Source of the DNA: Methanobacteriota archaeon
GTDB lineage: Archaea; JAADCQ01; Methanopyri; Methanopyrales; Methanopyraceae
NCBI GenBank assembly: GCA_027064305.1
Contig: JAMOPY010000009.1
Coordinates: 1 to 41,653 of the forward strand
Direction of reading: 5' to 3'
DNA length: 41,653 nucleotides
The notes under the pieces are model-generated. The model saw only the letters and a program-made list of their open reading frames with translations. It made no database searches and was not told the origin of the DNA. Numbering within the stretch: the stretch's first letter is position 1; each line of letters starts with the position of its first letter. Below are positions 8,392 to 16,176 of the stretch, piece by piece. The translations under genes and the position numbers were made by a program.

Positions 8392-8900
8392 TGGCGGAGA
8401 AGAAGGGGAAGGAGAAGGACCGGGAGAAGCTGCAGCGCTTGATAGCCGAGATCCAGCAGCTGCAGGGTCAGGCGGAGGCGATCAACGCGCAGCTCGATCT
8501 GATTGACACCTCCATCGAGGAGCTGAACCGGGTGGAGGAGACGCTTAAGGGCGTGCAGGAACTGAAAGGGGAGGAGGAGGTGCTGGTGCCCGTCGGCGCC
8601 CAGTCGTTCGTGAAGGCGACGATCACGGACACGGACCGCGTCATCGTGGGCATCGGAGCGGGCGTGGCGGTGGAACGCACGATCGACGAGGCCCTGGAGT
8701 CCATCGACAACCGGCGTCAGGAGCTGGAGAAGGCCCGCTCGGAGGCGCAGAAGCGACTGCAGGAGATCTCGCAGAAGCTGCAGGAGAAGCAGCGTGAGGC
8801 GCAGCAGCTGGCCGAGAAGCTGGGGCTCACCCAGCAGGCTCAGCAGGCCCAGCAGGCCGCCCAGCAGCGGCAGTCGGGTGGTCCCTCCGGCGGCTCCTAA
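8391..8900 (+). CDS. pfdA: Prefoldin subunit alpha
   Basis: 169 aa from the ATG at 8391 (a GTG three bases earlier is possible). Prefoldin is a jellyfish-shaped hexamer of two alpha and four beta subunits that captures unfolded proteins for the thermosome. The sequence has the expected two coiled-coil arms (residues ~5-50 and ~100-150) around a beta-hairpin core, EVLVPVGAQSFVKATITDTD and VIVGIGAGVAVERTIDEAL. The tail is rich in Gln and Ala (QQAQQAQQAAQQRQ), unusual beside the acidic neighbours. The prefoldin beta gene is not in this window. Confidence 0.93.
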   Translation: MAEKKGKEKDREKLQRLIAEIQQLQGQAEAINAQLDLIDTSIEELNRVEETLKGVQELKGEEEVLVPVGAQSFVKATITDTDRVIVGIGAGVAVERTIDEALESIDNRRQELEKARSEAQKRLQEISQKLQEKQREAQQLAEKLGLTQQAQQAQQAAQQRQSGGPSGGS

Positions 8901-8924
8901 CCCCTTCCCGGGGGTCCCCTGCCC

Positions 8925-10088
8925 TTGTTCGGCAAGATGAAGAAGCTGCTGGGCAGCGTGAAGGAGAGGGTCACGAAGCGCGTGGAGCGGCGGGCCGAGG
9001 AGGAGTCCCCGAGCCCGGGAAAAGTTAAGGAGACTGAAACGATTGAAGCAGGGGAAAAGACCGAGCCGGAGGAGGGGAAGGGGAAGAAGGACGAGGAGAG
9101 TGTTAAGGAGGAGAGGAAAGAGAGGATGGAGAGCGCTGAGGGAGAGGAGGGGAAGGAGACCGAGGGGAAGAGGCTGAAGAAACCGTCACTGAAGGAGAGG
9201 CTGAAGCGGGTGATCAAACGTGAGGTCACGATCACGGAGAAGGACGTGAAGGATATCCTGGAGGAGTTTGAGCTGAACCTGATAAGCAACGACGTGGCGG
9301 TGGAGGTGGCGGAGAGTATCAGGAAGGAGCTGGAGCGGGAGCTGATCGGCAGAAAGGTCAAGGGCAAGTCGGAGGTCCAGAAGGTGGTGGAGCGGAGCCT
9401 CCAGCGGGCCCTGCTCTCCGTGCTCGAGCCGGAGCGGGAGGTGGACCTGTTCGAGGTCATCGAGGAGGCCCGGGAGGAGGGCCGACCCGCCGTCATCATG
9501 TTCGTGGGCGTGAACGGGAGCGGTAAGACCACGACCATCGCCAAGGTGGCCAAGCTGCTCAAGGATCGCGGGTACTCCGTGGTCATCGCCGCGGCGGACA
9601 CGTTCCGGGCCGCCGCGATCGAGCAGCTGGAGGAGCACGCCGAGCGGCTCGGGGTCACGCTGATCAAGGGGGAGAAGGGCGACGACCCGGCGGCGGTCGC
9701 GTTCAACGCGGTCCAGCACGCGGAGGCGAAGGGCAAGGACGTCGTGCTGGTGGACACGGCCGGCCGGGCCTACACGGACGTGAACCTGATGGAGGAGCTC
9801 CGCAAGATGAAGCGCGTGCTCGAGCCGGACCTGGTGATCTTCGTGGGGGACGCGCTCGCGGGCAACGACGCCGTGGAGCAGGCCCGGACGTTCGACGAGT
9901 ACGTGGGGATCGATGGGGCCATCCTGACCAAGGTGGACGCGGATGCGAAGGGCGGGGCGGTCCTGTCCATCACGAAGGTGACCGGTGCCCCCATCCTGTA
10001 TCTGGGCGTCGGTCAGGGCTACGATGACTTGAAGGAGTTTCAACCGGAGTGGTTCGTCGAGCGCGTCGTGGGGGCTGAGTCGTCGTGA
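8925..10088 (+). CDS. ftsY: Signal recognition particle receptor FtsY
   Basis: 387 aa with a TTG start. FtsY is the membrane-associated GTPase that receives the SRP-ribosome complex. The first ~85 residues are a highly charged Lys/Glu stretch, encoded by visibly less GC-rich DNA (about 9010-9190), equivalent to the A domain. The N domain follows, then the G domain with GVNGSGKTTTIAKVA, the DTFRAAAIEQL motif, DTAGRAYTDVNLMEEL, TKVDADAKGGA and GVGQGYDDLKEF. Its TGA overlaps the GTG of srp54 by four bases, pairing the receptor and its partner GTPase. Confidence 0.96.
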   Translation: MFGKMKKLLGSVKERVTKRVERRAEEESPSPGKVKETETIEAGEKTEPEEGKGKKDEESVKEERKERMESAEGEEGKETEGKRLKKPSLKERLKRVIKREVTITEKDVKDILEEFELNLISNDVAVEVAESIRKELERELIGRKVKGKSEVQKVVERSLQRALLSVLEPEREVDLFEVIEEAREEGRPAVIMFVGVNGSGKTTTIAKVAKLLKDRGYSVVIAAADTFRAAAIEQLEEHAERLGVTLIKGEKGDDPAAVAFNAVQHAEAKGKDVVLVDTAGRAYTDVNLMEELRKMKRVLEPDLVIFVGDALAGNDAVEQARTFDEYVGIDGAILTKVDADAKGGAVLSITKVTGAPILYLGVGQGYDDLKEFQPEWFVERVVGAESS

Positions 10089-11431
10089 TCGGAGGGTTGG
10101 GCGACCGTCTCTCCGCGCTCGTGGACAAGATCAAAGGCGCCCCGGTCATCGACGAGCGGCTCGTGAAGGAGGTCGTGCGGGACGTCCAGCGCGCGCTGCT
10201 CGAGGCGGACGTGGACGTGAAGCTCGTGATGGACCTCAGCAAGCGGATCGAGCGGCGGGCGCTGGAGGAGGAGCCGCCCGCCGGCGTGCCCAAGCGCGAC
10301 TACCTGCTGAGGATCGTGTACGAGGAGCTGGTTGACCTGCTGGGCGGTGAGGAGACGGAGGGGCTGGACGTCGATCCCTCCCGGGACGTCAACGTCATCA
10401 TGCTGGTCGGACTCTACGGCATGGGTAAGACCACCACGGCGGCCAAGCTGGCCCGGTACCTGCAGCGGAAGGGGTACAAGGTCGGGCTCGTCTGCGCGGA
10501 CCCGTACCGGCCCGCGGCGGACGAGCAGCTGCGGCAGCTGGCGGAGGAGATAGGCGCCCCCGTGCACACGGAGGACACCGACGACGCGGTGAAGATGGCC
10601 GAGCGGGGCGTGGAGGAGCTTAAGGACGAGTGCGACGTGATCATCATCGACACGGCGGGCCGGGACCGGCTGAGCGAGGACCTGATCGAGGAGCTCAAGG
10701 AGATCGCGGAACGGGTGGAGCCGCACGAGGTGCTGCTGGTGCTGGACGCCACGGTGGGCCAGAAGGCGGGCGACCACGCGGAGGCGTTCCACGAGGCGGT
10801 CCCGCTGACGGGCGTGATCCTGACCAAGCTCGACACGGCGGCGAAGGGCGGCGGTGCCCTCTCGGCCGTGGCCCGAACCGGCGCCCCGATCAAGTTCGTC
10901 GGCACGGGCGAGCGGCTGGACGACCTGGAGGAGTTCAACCCGAAGAGCTTCGTGGCCCGCCTGCTGGGCATCGGCGACATCGACGAGCTGCTGCGCCGCA
11001 CGGAGGAGATGATGGAGGAGGAAGAGAAGGAAGAGGACGTCCTGGAGGGCGAGTTCACGCTGAAGGACCTGTACGAGCAGCTGGAGGCGCTGAGCAAGAT
11101 GGGACCCGTGGACAAGCTGCTGCAGTTCGTTCCGGGGATGGGGGCGGGACGGCGAGCGCGCGAGCTGTCCAGGATCACGGAGGAGCGGTTGAAGAAGTAC
11201 AAAGTCATCATGGACTCCATGACCGAGAAGGAGCTGGAGAACCCGGAGATCATCAACAAATCCAGGATCCGGAGGATAGCCATCGGGTCCGGCACGTCTG
11301 AAAAGGACGTCGTAGAACTCTTAAACCACTACAGGATGATGAAGGAAGTCCTTGAAGACATACAAAGCGGCCGAATCCCGAGGATCGGAGGGGAACTCGG
11401 GAGGGTCATAAGAAACGTGCTAAGGGGGTAG
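10085..11431 (+). CDS. srp54: Signal recognition particle GTPase SRP54
   Basis: 448 aa. SRP54 binds SRP RNA and signal sequences and pairs with FtsY. N domain residues 1-~95; G domain with GLYGMGKTTTAAKLARYL, DPYRPAADEQLRQL, DTAGRDRLSEDLIEEL, TKLDTAAKGGGALS and GTGERLDDLEEFNP. The M domain has FVPGMGAGRRARELSR, DSMTEKELENPEIINKSRIR and RIAIGSGTSEKDVVELLNHY. The final ~45 codons use AT-rich codons (ata, aaa, tta) unlike the rest of the gene. GTG start overlapping ftsY. Confidence 0.97.
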   Translation: MIGGLGDRLSALVDKIKGAPVIDERLVKEVVRDVQRALLEADVDVKLVMDLSKRIERRALEEEPPAGVPKRDYLLRIVYEELVDLLGGEETEGLDVDPSRDVNVIMLVGLYGMGKTTTAAKLARYLQRKGYKVGLVCADPYRPAADEQLRQLAEEIGAPVHTEDTDDAVKMAERGVEELKDECDVIIIDTAGRDRLSEDLIEELKEIAERVEPHEVLLVLDATVGQKAGDHAEAFHEAVPLTGVILTKLDTAAKGGGALSAVARTGAPIKFVGTGERLDDLEEFNPKSFVARLLGIGDIDELLRRTEEMMEEEEKEEDVLEGEFTLKDLYEQLEALSKMGPVDKLLQFVPGMGAGRRARELSRITEERLKKYKVIMDSMTEKELENPEIINKSRIRRIAIGSGTSEKDVVELLNHYRMMKEVLEDIQSGRIPRIGGELGRVIRNVLRG

Positions 11432-11440
11432 ATTAGGATT

Positions 11441-11881
11441 ATGGTGAAGAAGATCTCGGAGCTCTTCGTGATCGGCCTGCAGGAGGCGCTCTTCGAGACG
11501 CACGGCAAGATGGCGCTGGCCCTGAACCGGATCGCCGGCCGCGCCATGCTCGACTACCTGAAGGATCATGACATGCTGGAGGCCTCGGGGCACTCGACGG
11601 AGTCGCTGGCCCACGACATCCAGGAAATCATCGACACGCTGGACTCGGTCGAGAACGTGGAGGCCGAGGAGGAGGGCAACGAGATTCGAGTGAGGATCAT
11701 CGGATGCCCGTTCTCCGAGGCCAAGCAGGCGCTGCTGAGGCGCGACAAGATGCCGGTGGTCTGCCCGTTCGCCTCCTGCATACTGAAAATCACGGAGGAG
11801 ACGTTCGAGCAGCGGATGCGGATGAAGGAGATCAACGTGGACGAGGACCAGTGCGAGTTCGTGATGGAGAAGCTCGAGTAA
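11441..11881 (+). CDS. Cys-containing archaeal protein, possibly V4R/MetOD-like
   Basis: 146 aa, 9 nt after srp54 and preceded by a purine- and AT-rich spacer. N-terminal half is helical (ELFVIGLQEALFETHGKMAL). C-terminal half carries four cysteines: C89 in IIGCPF, C108 and C113 in VVCPFASC, and C138 in DEDQCEFVM. That spacing recalls ligand- or metal-binding 4-vinyl-reductase-like and 'methanogen output' domains, where a late C-x-F motif is typical. This is a weak resemblance and no function is assigned. It could bind a metal, heme or an Fe-S cluster. Confidence 0.7.
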   Translation: MVKKISELFVIGLQEALFETHGKMALALNRIAGRAMLDYLKDHDMLEASGHSTESLAHDIQEIIDTLDSVENVEAEEEGNEIRVRIIGCPFSEAKQALLRRDKMPVVCPFASCILKITEETFEQRMRMKEINVDEDQCEFVMEKLE

Positions 11882-12079
11882 CTGTGCCCCGCCCGACGGG
11901 ACCGGGGCGTCATCGTCGGGCGCCAGCCCGCCTCCGCCCGGTCGGGCCAGCGGGGCTCATCGCCCGTGTGCCCCGACCGTTGAACGGTGGCTCATCGGCG
12001 GCTCCGGCCACCTCCCCACCGCCTGCCGCGCCGGGGCGGGCCCGCGCTCGGGCTCTCAGGAGCGTGACGGGGTGATGGT
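11882..12079. other. 198-bp gene-free spacer with repeats
   Basis: The longest clear non-coding stretch of the window. It holds two copies of GGCTCATCG 35 bp apart (11954-11962 and 11989-11997), a palindrome ACCGTT-G-AACGGT (11976-11988) between them, and several GC-rich self-complementary blocks. No reading frame fits the local codon pattern and there is no tRNA-like T-loop motif. A leader of aroK or a small RNA are both possible; neither is shown. Confidence 0.45.
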
Positions 12080-12937
12080 TTGCGTGGGACGGGTCGCGCC
12101 TACGCCGCCGGCACGGTCGTCAACGCCATTTCCGCCAAGAAGGGCTGCGCCTTCGCGCTGGATTTGAAGGTTACCGTCCGCGCCCGGGAGGCCGAGGAGG
12201 ACGCCGTTCGGACGGACGTGGAGGACACGTCGCTGGTCGAACGCTGCGTGGACGTGGTCCGCGAGCACGTCGACGCGGAGGACGCGCGCTTCCGGATCGA
12301 AATCGAGTCGGAGATCCCGGTGGCCGTGGGCCTGGCCAGCAGCAGCGCGGTCTCCAACGCCGTGGTCGAGGCCCTGCTTCGAGCCTTGGGGAGGGAGCCC
12401 GAGCCGCTGGAGGTCGTCCGCCTGGGGGTCGAGGCCAGCCTCCGGGCCGGGGTGACGGCGACGGGCGCGTACGACGACGCCTGCGCCTCCTTCCTGGGTG
12501 GGATCGTGCTCACGCTGAACGATGAGCGTAGGATCGTCGACGTGCGCGAGCCACCGTACGATCACGCGGTGGTCCTCCTCCCCGGCGGTCGCGTGGAGAC
12601 CCGGGAGGTGGACGTGGAGCGGTTGGAGCGCGTCGCCCCGGTGGCGGAGGCCGCCTTCGAGCGCGCGCTCGTCGGGGATTACCGTTCAGCCATGCTGATC
12701 AACTCGTCCGCGTACTGTCCGTTGCTCGGGCACGACCTGGACCCGGTGCTCGACGCGCTGGAGGCGGGCGCGTCGGCGGCCGGTCTCTCCGGCACGGGCC
12801 CGGCCTACGTGGCCCTGTGCGAGACGAGGTCCGACGCCGAGGCCGTGGAGGAGGCGTGGGAGGACGTCGGCAAAACGCTCCGGACGCGGGTCGTTGGTCT
12901 TGAGCGCGTTGGAGGGGCTCAGGCGCAAGATCGATGA
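12080..12937 (+). CDS. aroK: Archaeal shikimate kinase (GHMP superfamily)
   Basis: 285 aa, TTG start. Phosphorylates shikimate in aromatic amino acid synthesis; archaea use this GHMP-type kinase rather than the bacterial P-loop AroK. Motif 1 is near the N-terminus (AAGTVVNAISAKKGCAFAL), motif 2 is IPVAVGLASSSAVSNAVVEA, and motif 3 is AGASAAGLSGTGPAYVAL. TGAYDDACASFLGGIVLTLN is also typical. Nearby ATG and GTG codons are out of frame. The 3' end overlaps the chorismate mutase gene by about 38-44 nt, an unusually long same-strand overlap, linking two steps of one pathway. Confidence 0.93.
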   Translation: MRGTGRAYAAGTVVNAISAKKGCAFALDLKVTVRAREAEEDAVRTDVEDTSLVERCVDVVREHVDAEDARFRIEIESEIPVAVGLASSSAVSNAVVEALLRALGREPEPLEVVRLGVEASLRAGVTATGAYDDACASFLGGIVLTLNDERRIVDVREPPYDHAVVLLPGGRVETREVDVERLERVAPVAEAAFERALVGDYRSAMLINSSAYCPLLGHDLDPVLDALEAGASAAGLSGTGPAYVALCETRSDAEAVEEAWEDVGKTLRTRVVGLERVGGAQAQDR

Positions 12938-13178
12938 CATCGATAGGGACCTGTTGGACGCCGTGATCCGGCGGCTGAAGGTGGCGGAGGAGATCGGTCG
13001 GGTGAAGGCCCGGGAGGGGCTGCCGCTGACGGATCGGGAGCGGGAGTCGGAGATTCGGAGGAGATGGAGGGAGAGGTTTAAAGCTGAGGGTCTGGATCCC
13101 GCCCTTGCGGACCTCATCCTCGACTCCCTGCTTGAGGCAAGCAAGCGGGTGCAGCGCGGGGTGATAGACGATGGGTAA
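12894..13178 (+). CDS. aroQ: Chorismate mutase, AroQ class
   Basis: 94 aa (92 if the second TTG at 12900 is used). Turns chorismate into prephenate for Phe and Tyr synthesis. The helical AroQ pattern is clear: LEGLRRKIDDIDRDLLDAVI, RRLKVAEEIGRVKAREGLPL, then DRERESEIRRRWRERF and a C-terminal helix. Active-site candidates are the Arg of LRRKID, Lys of GRVKAREG and the Arg/Glu in DRERE. It overlaps aroK at the 5' end and S17e by 8 nt at the 3' end. Confidence 0.9.
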   Translation: MVLSALEGLRRKIDDIDRDLLDAVIRRLKVAEEIGRVKAREGLPLTDRERESEIRRRWRERFKAEGLDPALADLILDSLLEASKRVQRGVIDDG

Positions 13179-13380
13179 GGTGCGCCCCTCGTTCGTGAAG
13201 CGGCCGGCCCGCGAGATCGTGGAGAAGTACGAGGAGTACCTCACGACCGACTTCGAGCACAACAAGAAGGTCGTCGAGATCGTGGCGGAGCCCAAGACCA
13301 AGCGCCTGCGCAACCTGATCGCGGGCTACGTGACCCATCTGATGAGGCTGAAGGAGCGTCAGGAGGAGTCCGAGGAGTAG
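13171..13380 (+). CDS. rps17e: 30S ribosomal protein S17e
   Basis: 69 aa, ATG start. Short archaeal S17e, a small-subunit head protein. MGKVRPSFVKRPAREIVEKY, DFEHNKKVVEIVAEPKTKRL and RNLIAGYVTHLMRL are standard conserved segments. It lies between chorismate mutase and dapA, an arrangement seen in several euryarchaea. Confidence 0.95.
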   Translation: MGKVRPSFVKRPAREIVEKYEEYLTTDFEHNKKVVEIVAEPKTKRLRNLIAGYVTHLMRLKERQEESEE

Positions 13381-13395
13381 CCGGGAGGTCACGCC

Positions 13396-14298
13396 TTGAC
13401 GGACGTGGACATCGAGGGCATCATCCCGGCTCTGATCACGCCGTTCACGGACGACCTGAAAGGGATCAACGAGGAGGGACTGCGCGAGAACGTCTCGAGG
13501 CTGATCGAGGCCGGCGTGCACGGGGTCGTGCCGGCCGGCACGACCGGGGAGTCCTCCACGCTGAGCCACGCGGAGCACCGGCGCGTGATCGAGGTGGTCG
13601 TGGACGAGGTGAACGGTCGGGTCCCCGTCATCGCCGGCGCGGGCTCCAACTCGACCCGGGAGGCCCTGGAGCTCTCCCGGTACGCGGAGGACGTGGGCGC
13701 CGACGCGATCCTGTCCGTGGTCCCGTACTACAACCGGCCCCCGCAGGAGGGCCTGTACCTCCACTTCTCCCGGATCGCCGAGGCGGTGGACTGCCCGATC
13801 ATCCTCTACAACGTGCCCTCCCGCACCGGTTGCTCCCTGGACCCGGAAACGGCCGCCAAGCTCGCGGAGGAGTACTCCAACATCGTGGGAGTGAAGGAGG
13901 CGAGCGGGAACCTGGACCTCGTTCAGCGCTTCGTGGAGGAAACGCCCGACGACTTCATCGTGCTGTCCGGCGTGGACGAGCTGAACCTGCCCATCCTGGC
14001 CGTGGGCGGCCGCGGCACGGTCTCCGTCACCGCCAACGTCGCCCCCGAGCTGATGGTCGAGATGTACGAGGCCTGGAAGCGGGGCGACCTGGAGCGGGCC
14101 CGGGAGCTCCACTACCGGCTGCTCCCGCTGCACCGGGCCCTGTTCACCGAGACGAACCCGATCCCCGTCAAGGCCGCGGCGGAGATGGTCGGGCTGTCCT
14201 CCAGCCCGCCCCGACCCCCGCTGAAGGAGGCCCGCGAGGACACCAAGGAGCTCCTGAGAAGGGTGCTGAAGGACCTGGGCCTGCTGGAGGGGGAGTAG
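13396..14298 (+). CDS. dapA: 4-hydroxy-tetrahydrodipicolinate synthase
   Basis: 300 aa, TTG start. Condenses pyruvate with aspartate semialdehyde, the first committed step to diaminopimelate and lysine. Family landmarks: GIIPALITPFTDD at the N-terminus, GVVPAGTTGESSTLSHAEH with T49/T50, SVVPYYNRPPQEGLYLHF with Y111/Y112, ILYNVPSRTG with Y138, and the Schiff-base lysine K167 in VGVKEASGNLDLV. All active-site residues are present. The next gene is an ArgD-type aminotransferase, which can also serve lysine synthesis. Confidence 0.95.
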   Translation: MTDVDIEGIIPALITPFTDDLKGINEEGLRENVSRLIEAGVHGVVPAGTTGESSTLSHAEHRRVIEVVVDEVNGRVPVIAGAGSNSTREALELSRYAEDVGADAILSVVPYYNRPPQEGLYLHFSRIAEAVDCPIILYNVPSRTGCSLDPETAAKLAEEYSNIVGVKEASGNLDLVQRFVEETPDDFIVLSGVDELNLPILAVGGRGTVSVTANVAPELMVEMYEAWKRGDLERARELHYRLLPLHRALFTETNPIPVKAAAEMVGLSSSPPRPPLKEAREDTKELLRRVLKDLGLLEGE

Positions 14299-14334
14299 TC
14301 GCTGAACGCGAGGGAGATCCTGGACCGGTACCAC

Positions 14335-15474
14335 ATGGACGTGTACTCCCGGTTTCCGGTCACGCTCGTGAGGGGCGAGGGGGCCCGGGTCTGGGACGAT
14401 CAAGGGCGCGAGTACATCGACCTCGTGGCCGGGATCGCGGTGAACGTGCTCGGGCACTGCCACCCGGCCGTGGTGGAGGCGATCACCGAGCAGGCCTCCC
14501 GGCTGATTCACTGCTCCAACCTGTACTACAACGAGCCTCAGGCCGAGGCCGCCAAACTCCTCGCGGAGACGGCCCCGGGCGACCTCAACCGGGTCTTCTT
14601 CTGCAACTCGGGCACCGAGAGCATGGAGTGCGCGATCAAGCTGGCCCGGAAGTGCACGGGCCGCACGAAGTTCATCGCGTTCGAGCACGGCTTCCACGGG
14701 CGCACGCTGGGCGCCCTCTCGGCGACCTGGAAGCCCGAGTTCCGCGAGCCGTTCGAGCCCCTGGTGCCGGGGTTCGAGCACGTTCCGTACGGGGACCTGG
14801 ACGCGGTCGAGGAGGCGATCGACGAGGACACGGCCGGGGTGATCGTGGAACCGGTGCAGGGAGAGGGGGGCGTGCGCGTCCCGCCCGAGGGCTTCTTGCG
14901 GGGGCTCCGCGAGCTCTGCGACGAGTACGGGGCCCTGCTGATCGTGGACGAGGTGCAGACGGGCATGGGTAGGACGGGCCGGTTCTTCGCGTTCGAGCAC
15001 GAGGGGATCGTGCCGGACATCGTCTGCCTGGCCAAGGGACTGGGCGGCGGGGTCCCGGTCGGGGCGACGATCGCGCGGGAGGAGGTCGCGGAGGCGTTCG
15101 AGCCCGGGGATCACGGGTCCACGTTCGGGGGGAACCCGCTGGCGTGCGCCGCGGTGGTGGCAGCGGTCCGCACCGTGCTGGAGGAGAACCTGCCGGAGGC
15201 CGCGGCCCGGAAGGGTGAGAGGGCGCTGGAGCTGCTGTCGGAGGCGGAGGATCACGTCGTGGAGGTGCGGGGACGCGGCCTGATGATCGGGGTGGAGGTG
15301 GGCGACGGGGACCGGGCCGAGGAGATCGCCAGGGAGATGGTGGACCGGGGCGTGCTCGTGAACGTCACCTCCGGGGACGTGATCCGGCTGGTGCCGCCGC
15401 TGGTGATCACCGAGGAGGAGCTGGAGACCGCGCTCACGAGGCTCGTGGACGCGATCGCCGGGCGGTCGGGCTAG
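14335..15474 (+). CDS. argD: Acetylornithine-type aminotransferase
   Basis: 379 aa from the ATG at 14335. Class III PLP aminotransferase of arginine synthesis; some homologues also act on succinyl-diaminopimelate, which would suit its place beside dapA. Motifs: YIDLVAGIAVNVLGHCHPAV, FFCNSGTESMECAIKLARK, FEHGFHGRTLGALSATW, IVEPVQGEGGV, LIVDEVQTGMGRTG, the PLP lysine in CLAKGLGGGVPVGAT, and HGSTFGGNPLACAA. Eleven further in-frame codons upstream (NAREILDRYH, after a CTG at 14302) look like the normal family N-terminus, so translation may begin at that CTG or the homologous N-terminus may be trimmed. Confidence 0.92.
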   Translation: MDVYSRFPVTLVRGEGARVWDDQGREYIDLVAGIAVNVLGHCHPAVVEAITEQASRLIHCSNLYYNEPQAEAAKLLAETAPGDLNRVFFCNSGTESMECAIKLARKCTGRTKFIAFEHGFHGRTLGALSATWKPEFREPFEPLVPGFEHVPYGDLDAVEEAIDEDTAGVIVEPVQGEGGVRVPPEGFLRGLRELCDEYGALLIVDEVQTGMGRTGRFFAFEHEGIVPDIVCLAKGLGGGVPVGATIAREEVAEAFEPGDHGSTFGGNPLACAAVVAAVRTVLEENLPEAAARKGERALELLSEAEDHVVEVRGRGLMIGVEVGDGDRAEEIAREMVDRGVLVNVTSGDVIRLVPPLVITEEELETALTRLVDAIAGRSG

Positions 15475-16172
15475 TCCAGGTAGTCCCGCAGCCACTTCAC
15501 CTCGTTCAACTTCTCCCCGATCCGGTCCCGGAGCAGCCCCTCCGGCTTCTCGTACCTGCGGTCGCACTCGTGGGTGCCCGTGGGCGTGTGCACGACGTCC
15601 ACGGGGACGTCGTGCTCCTCCATCGGGATCTCCCCGGCGGGCAGCACCTGCACGTCGTGCACGGTCGTGTGGACGGGCGTGTCCTCGTCCACCAGCCCCA
15701 GCTCGGCCAGAATGCCCCACTCCAGGTCGAAGTACCCGCCCCCCTTGCCCAGCCGGGCCCCGTCCGGCGCCACCGCCACGGAGCCGGCCACCACCAGGTC
15801 CGGGGCGGGCAGCTCGTCGGGCATGACCCGGCGGCCCTCCCGGAACGCGCCCCGGATCGTGGAGGCGCGGCGCGGGTCGCGCGGGTTCTCGATCACGAGG
15901 AACCCCTGACGCAGCCGCGGCGTGGGCATGATCAGCGTCTTACCGTCCCTCAGGGCCCGCTCCCGCACCGGCCGCTGGGGCGAGTCCGGGTTCACCTTGA
16001 TCACGTCCGCATCCTCGTACTCGTCGGTCGAGGTCAGCCGGCGGGCGGCGAGCTGAGCGCCCCGGAAGTTGGGGATCCGCCCCTCGACGGGGAAGGGTGG
16101 GGCGGCCTCCCCCGACTCCTCCAGCTCCCGCCACACCCGGCGGCGGATCCTGGCCTTCTCCACCTCCGACAT
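15471..16172 (-). CDS. 5-formyltetrahydrofolate cyclo-ligase family protein
   Basis: 233 aa. Shares the MTHFS fold: KARIRRRVWRELEESGEA at the N-terminus, KVNPDSPQRPVRERAL, the GARLGKGGGYFDLEWGIL loop that binds substrate phosphate or folate, and TPVHTTVHDVQVLP near the C-terminus. Methanogens use tetrahydromethanopterin rather than folate, so the substrate may be a C1 pterin or something else; archaeal members of this family are not well understood. It follows the topoisomerase gene by 4 nt on the minus strand. Its 3' end overlaps the argD stop by four bases. Confidence 0.82.
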   Translation of the reverse strand: MSEVEKARIRRRVWRELEESGEAAPPFPVEGRIPNFRGAQLAARRLTSTDEYEDADVIKVNPDSPQRPVRERALRDGKTLIMPTPRLRQGFLVIENPRDPRRASTIRGAFREGRRVMPDELPAPDLVVAGSVAVAPDGARLGKGGGYFDLEWGILAELGLVDEDTPVHTTVHDVQVLPAGEIPMEEHDVPVDVVHTPTGTHECDRRYEKPEGLLRDRIGEKLNEVKWLRDYLD

Positions 16173-16176
16173 GGCC

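Noticed and set aside
13114..15720. 868-residue open frame on the minus strand
   Set aside because: It is antisense to dapA and argD, both complete and clearly recognised. Its residues are dominated by Val, Leu, His, Arg and Asp, as expected from the complement of GC-rich codons.
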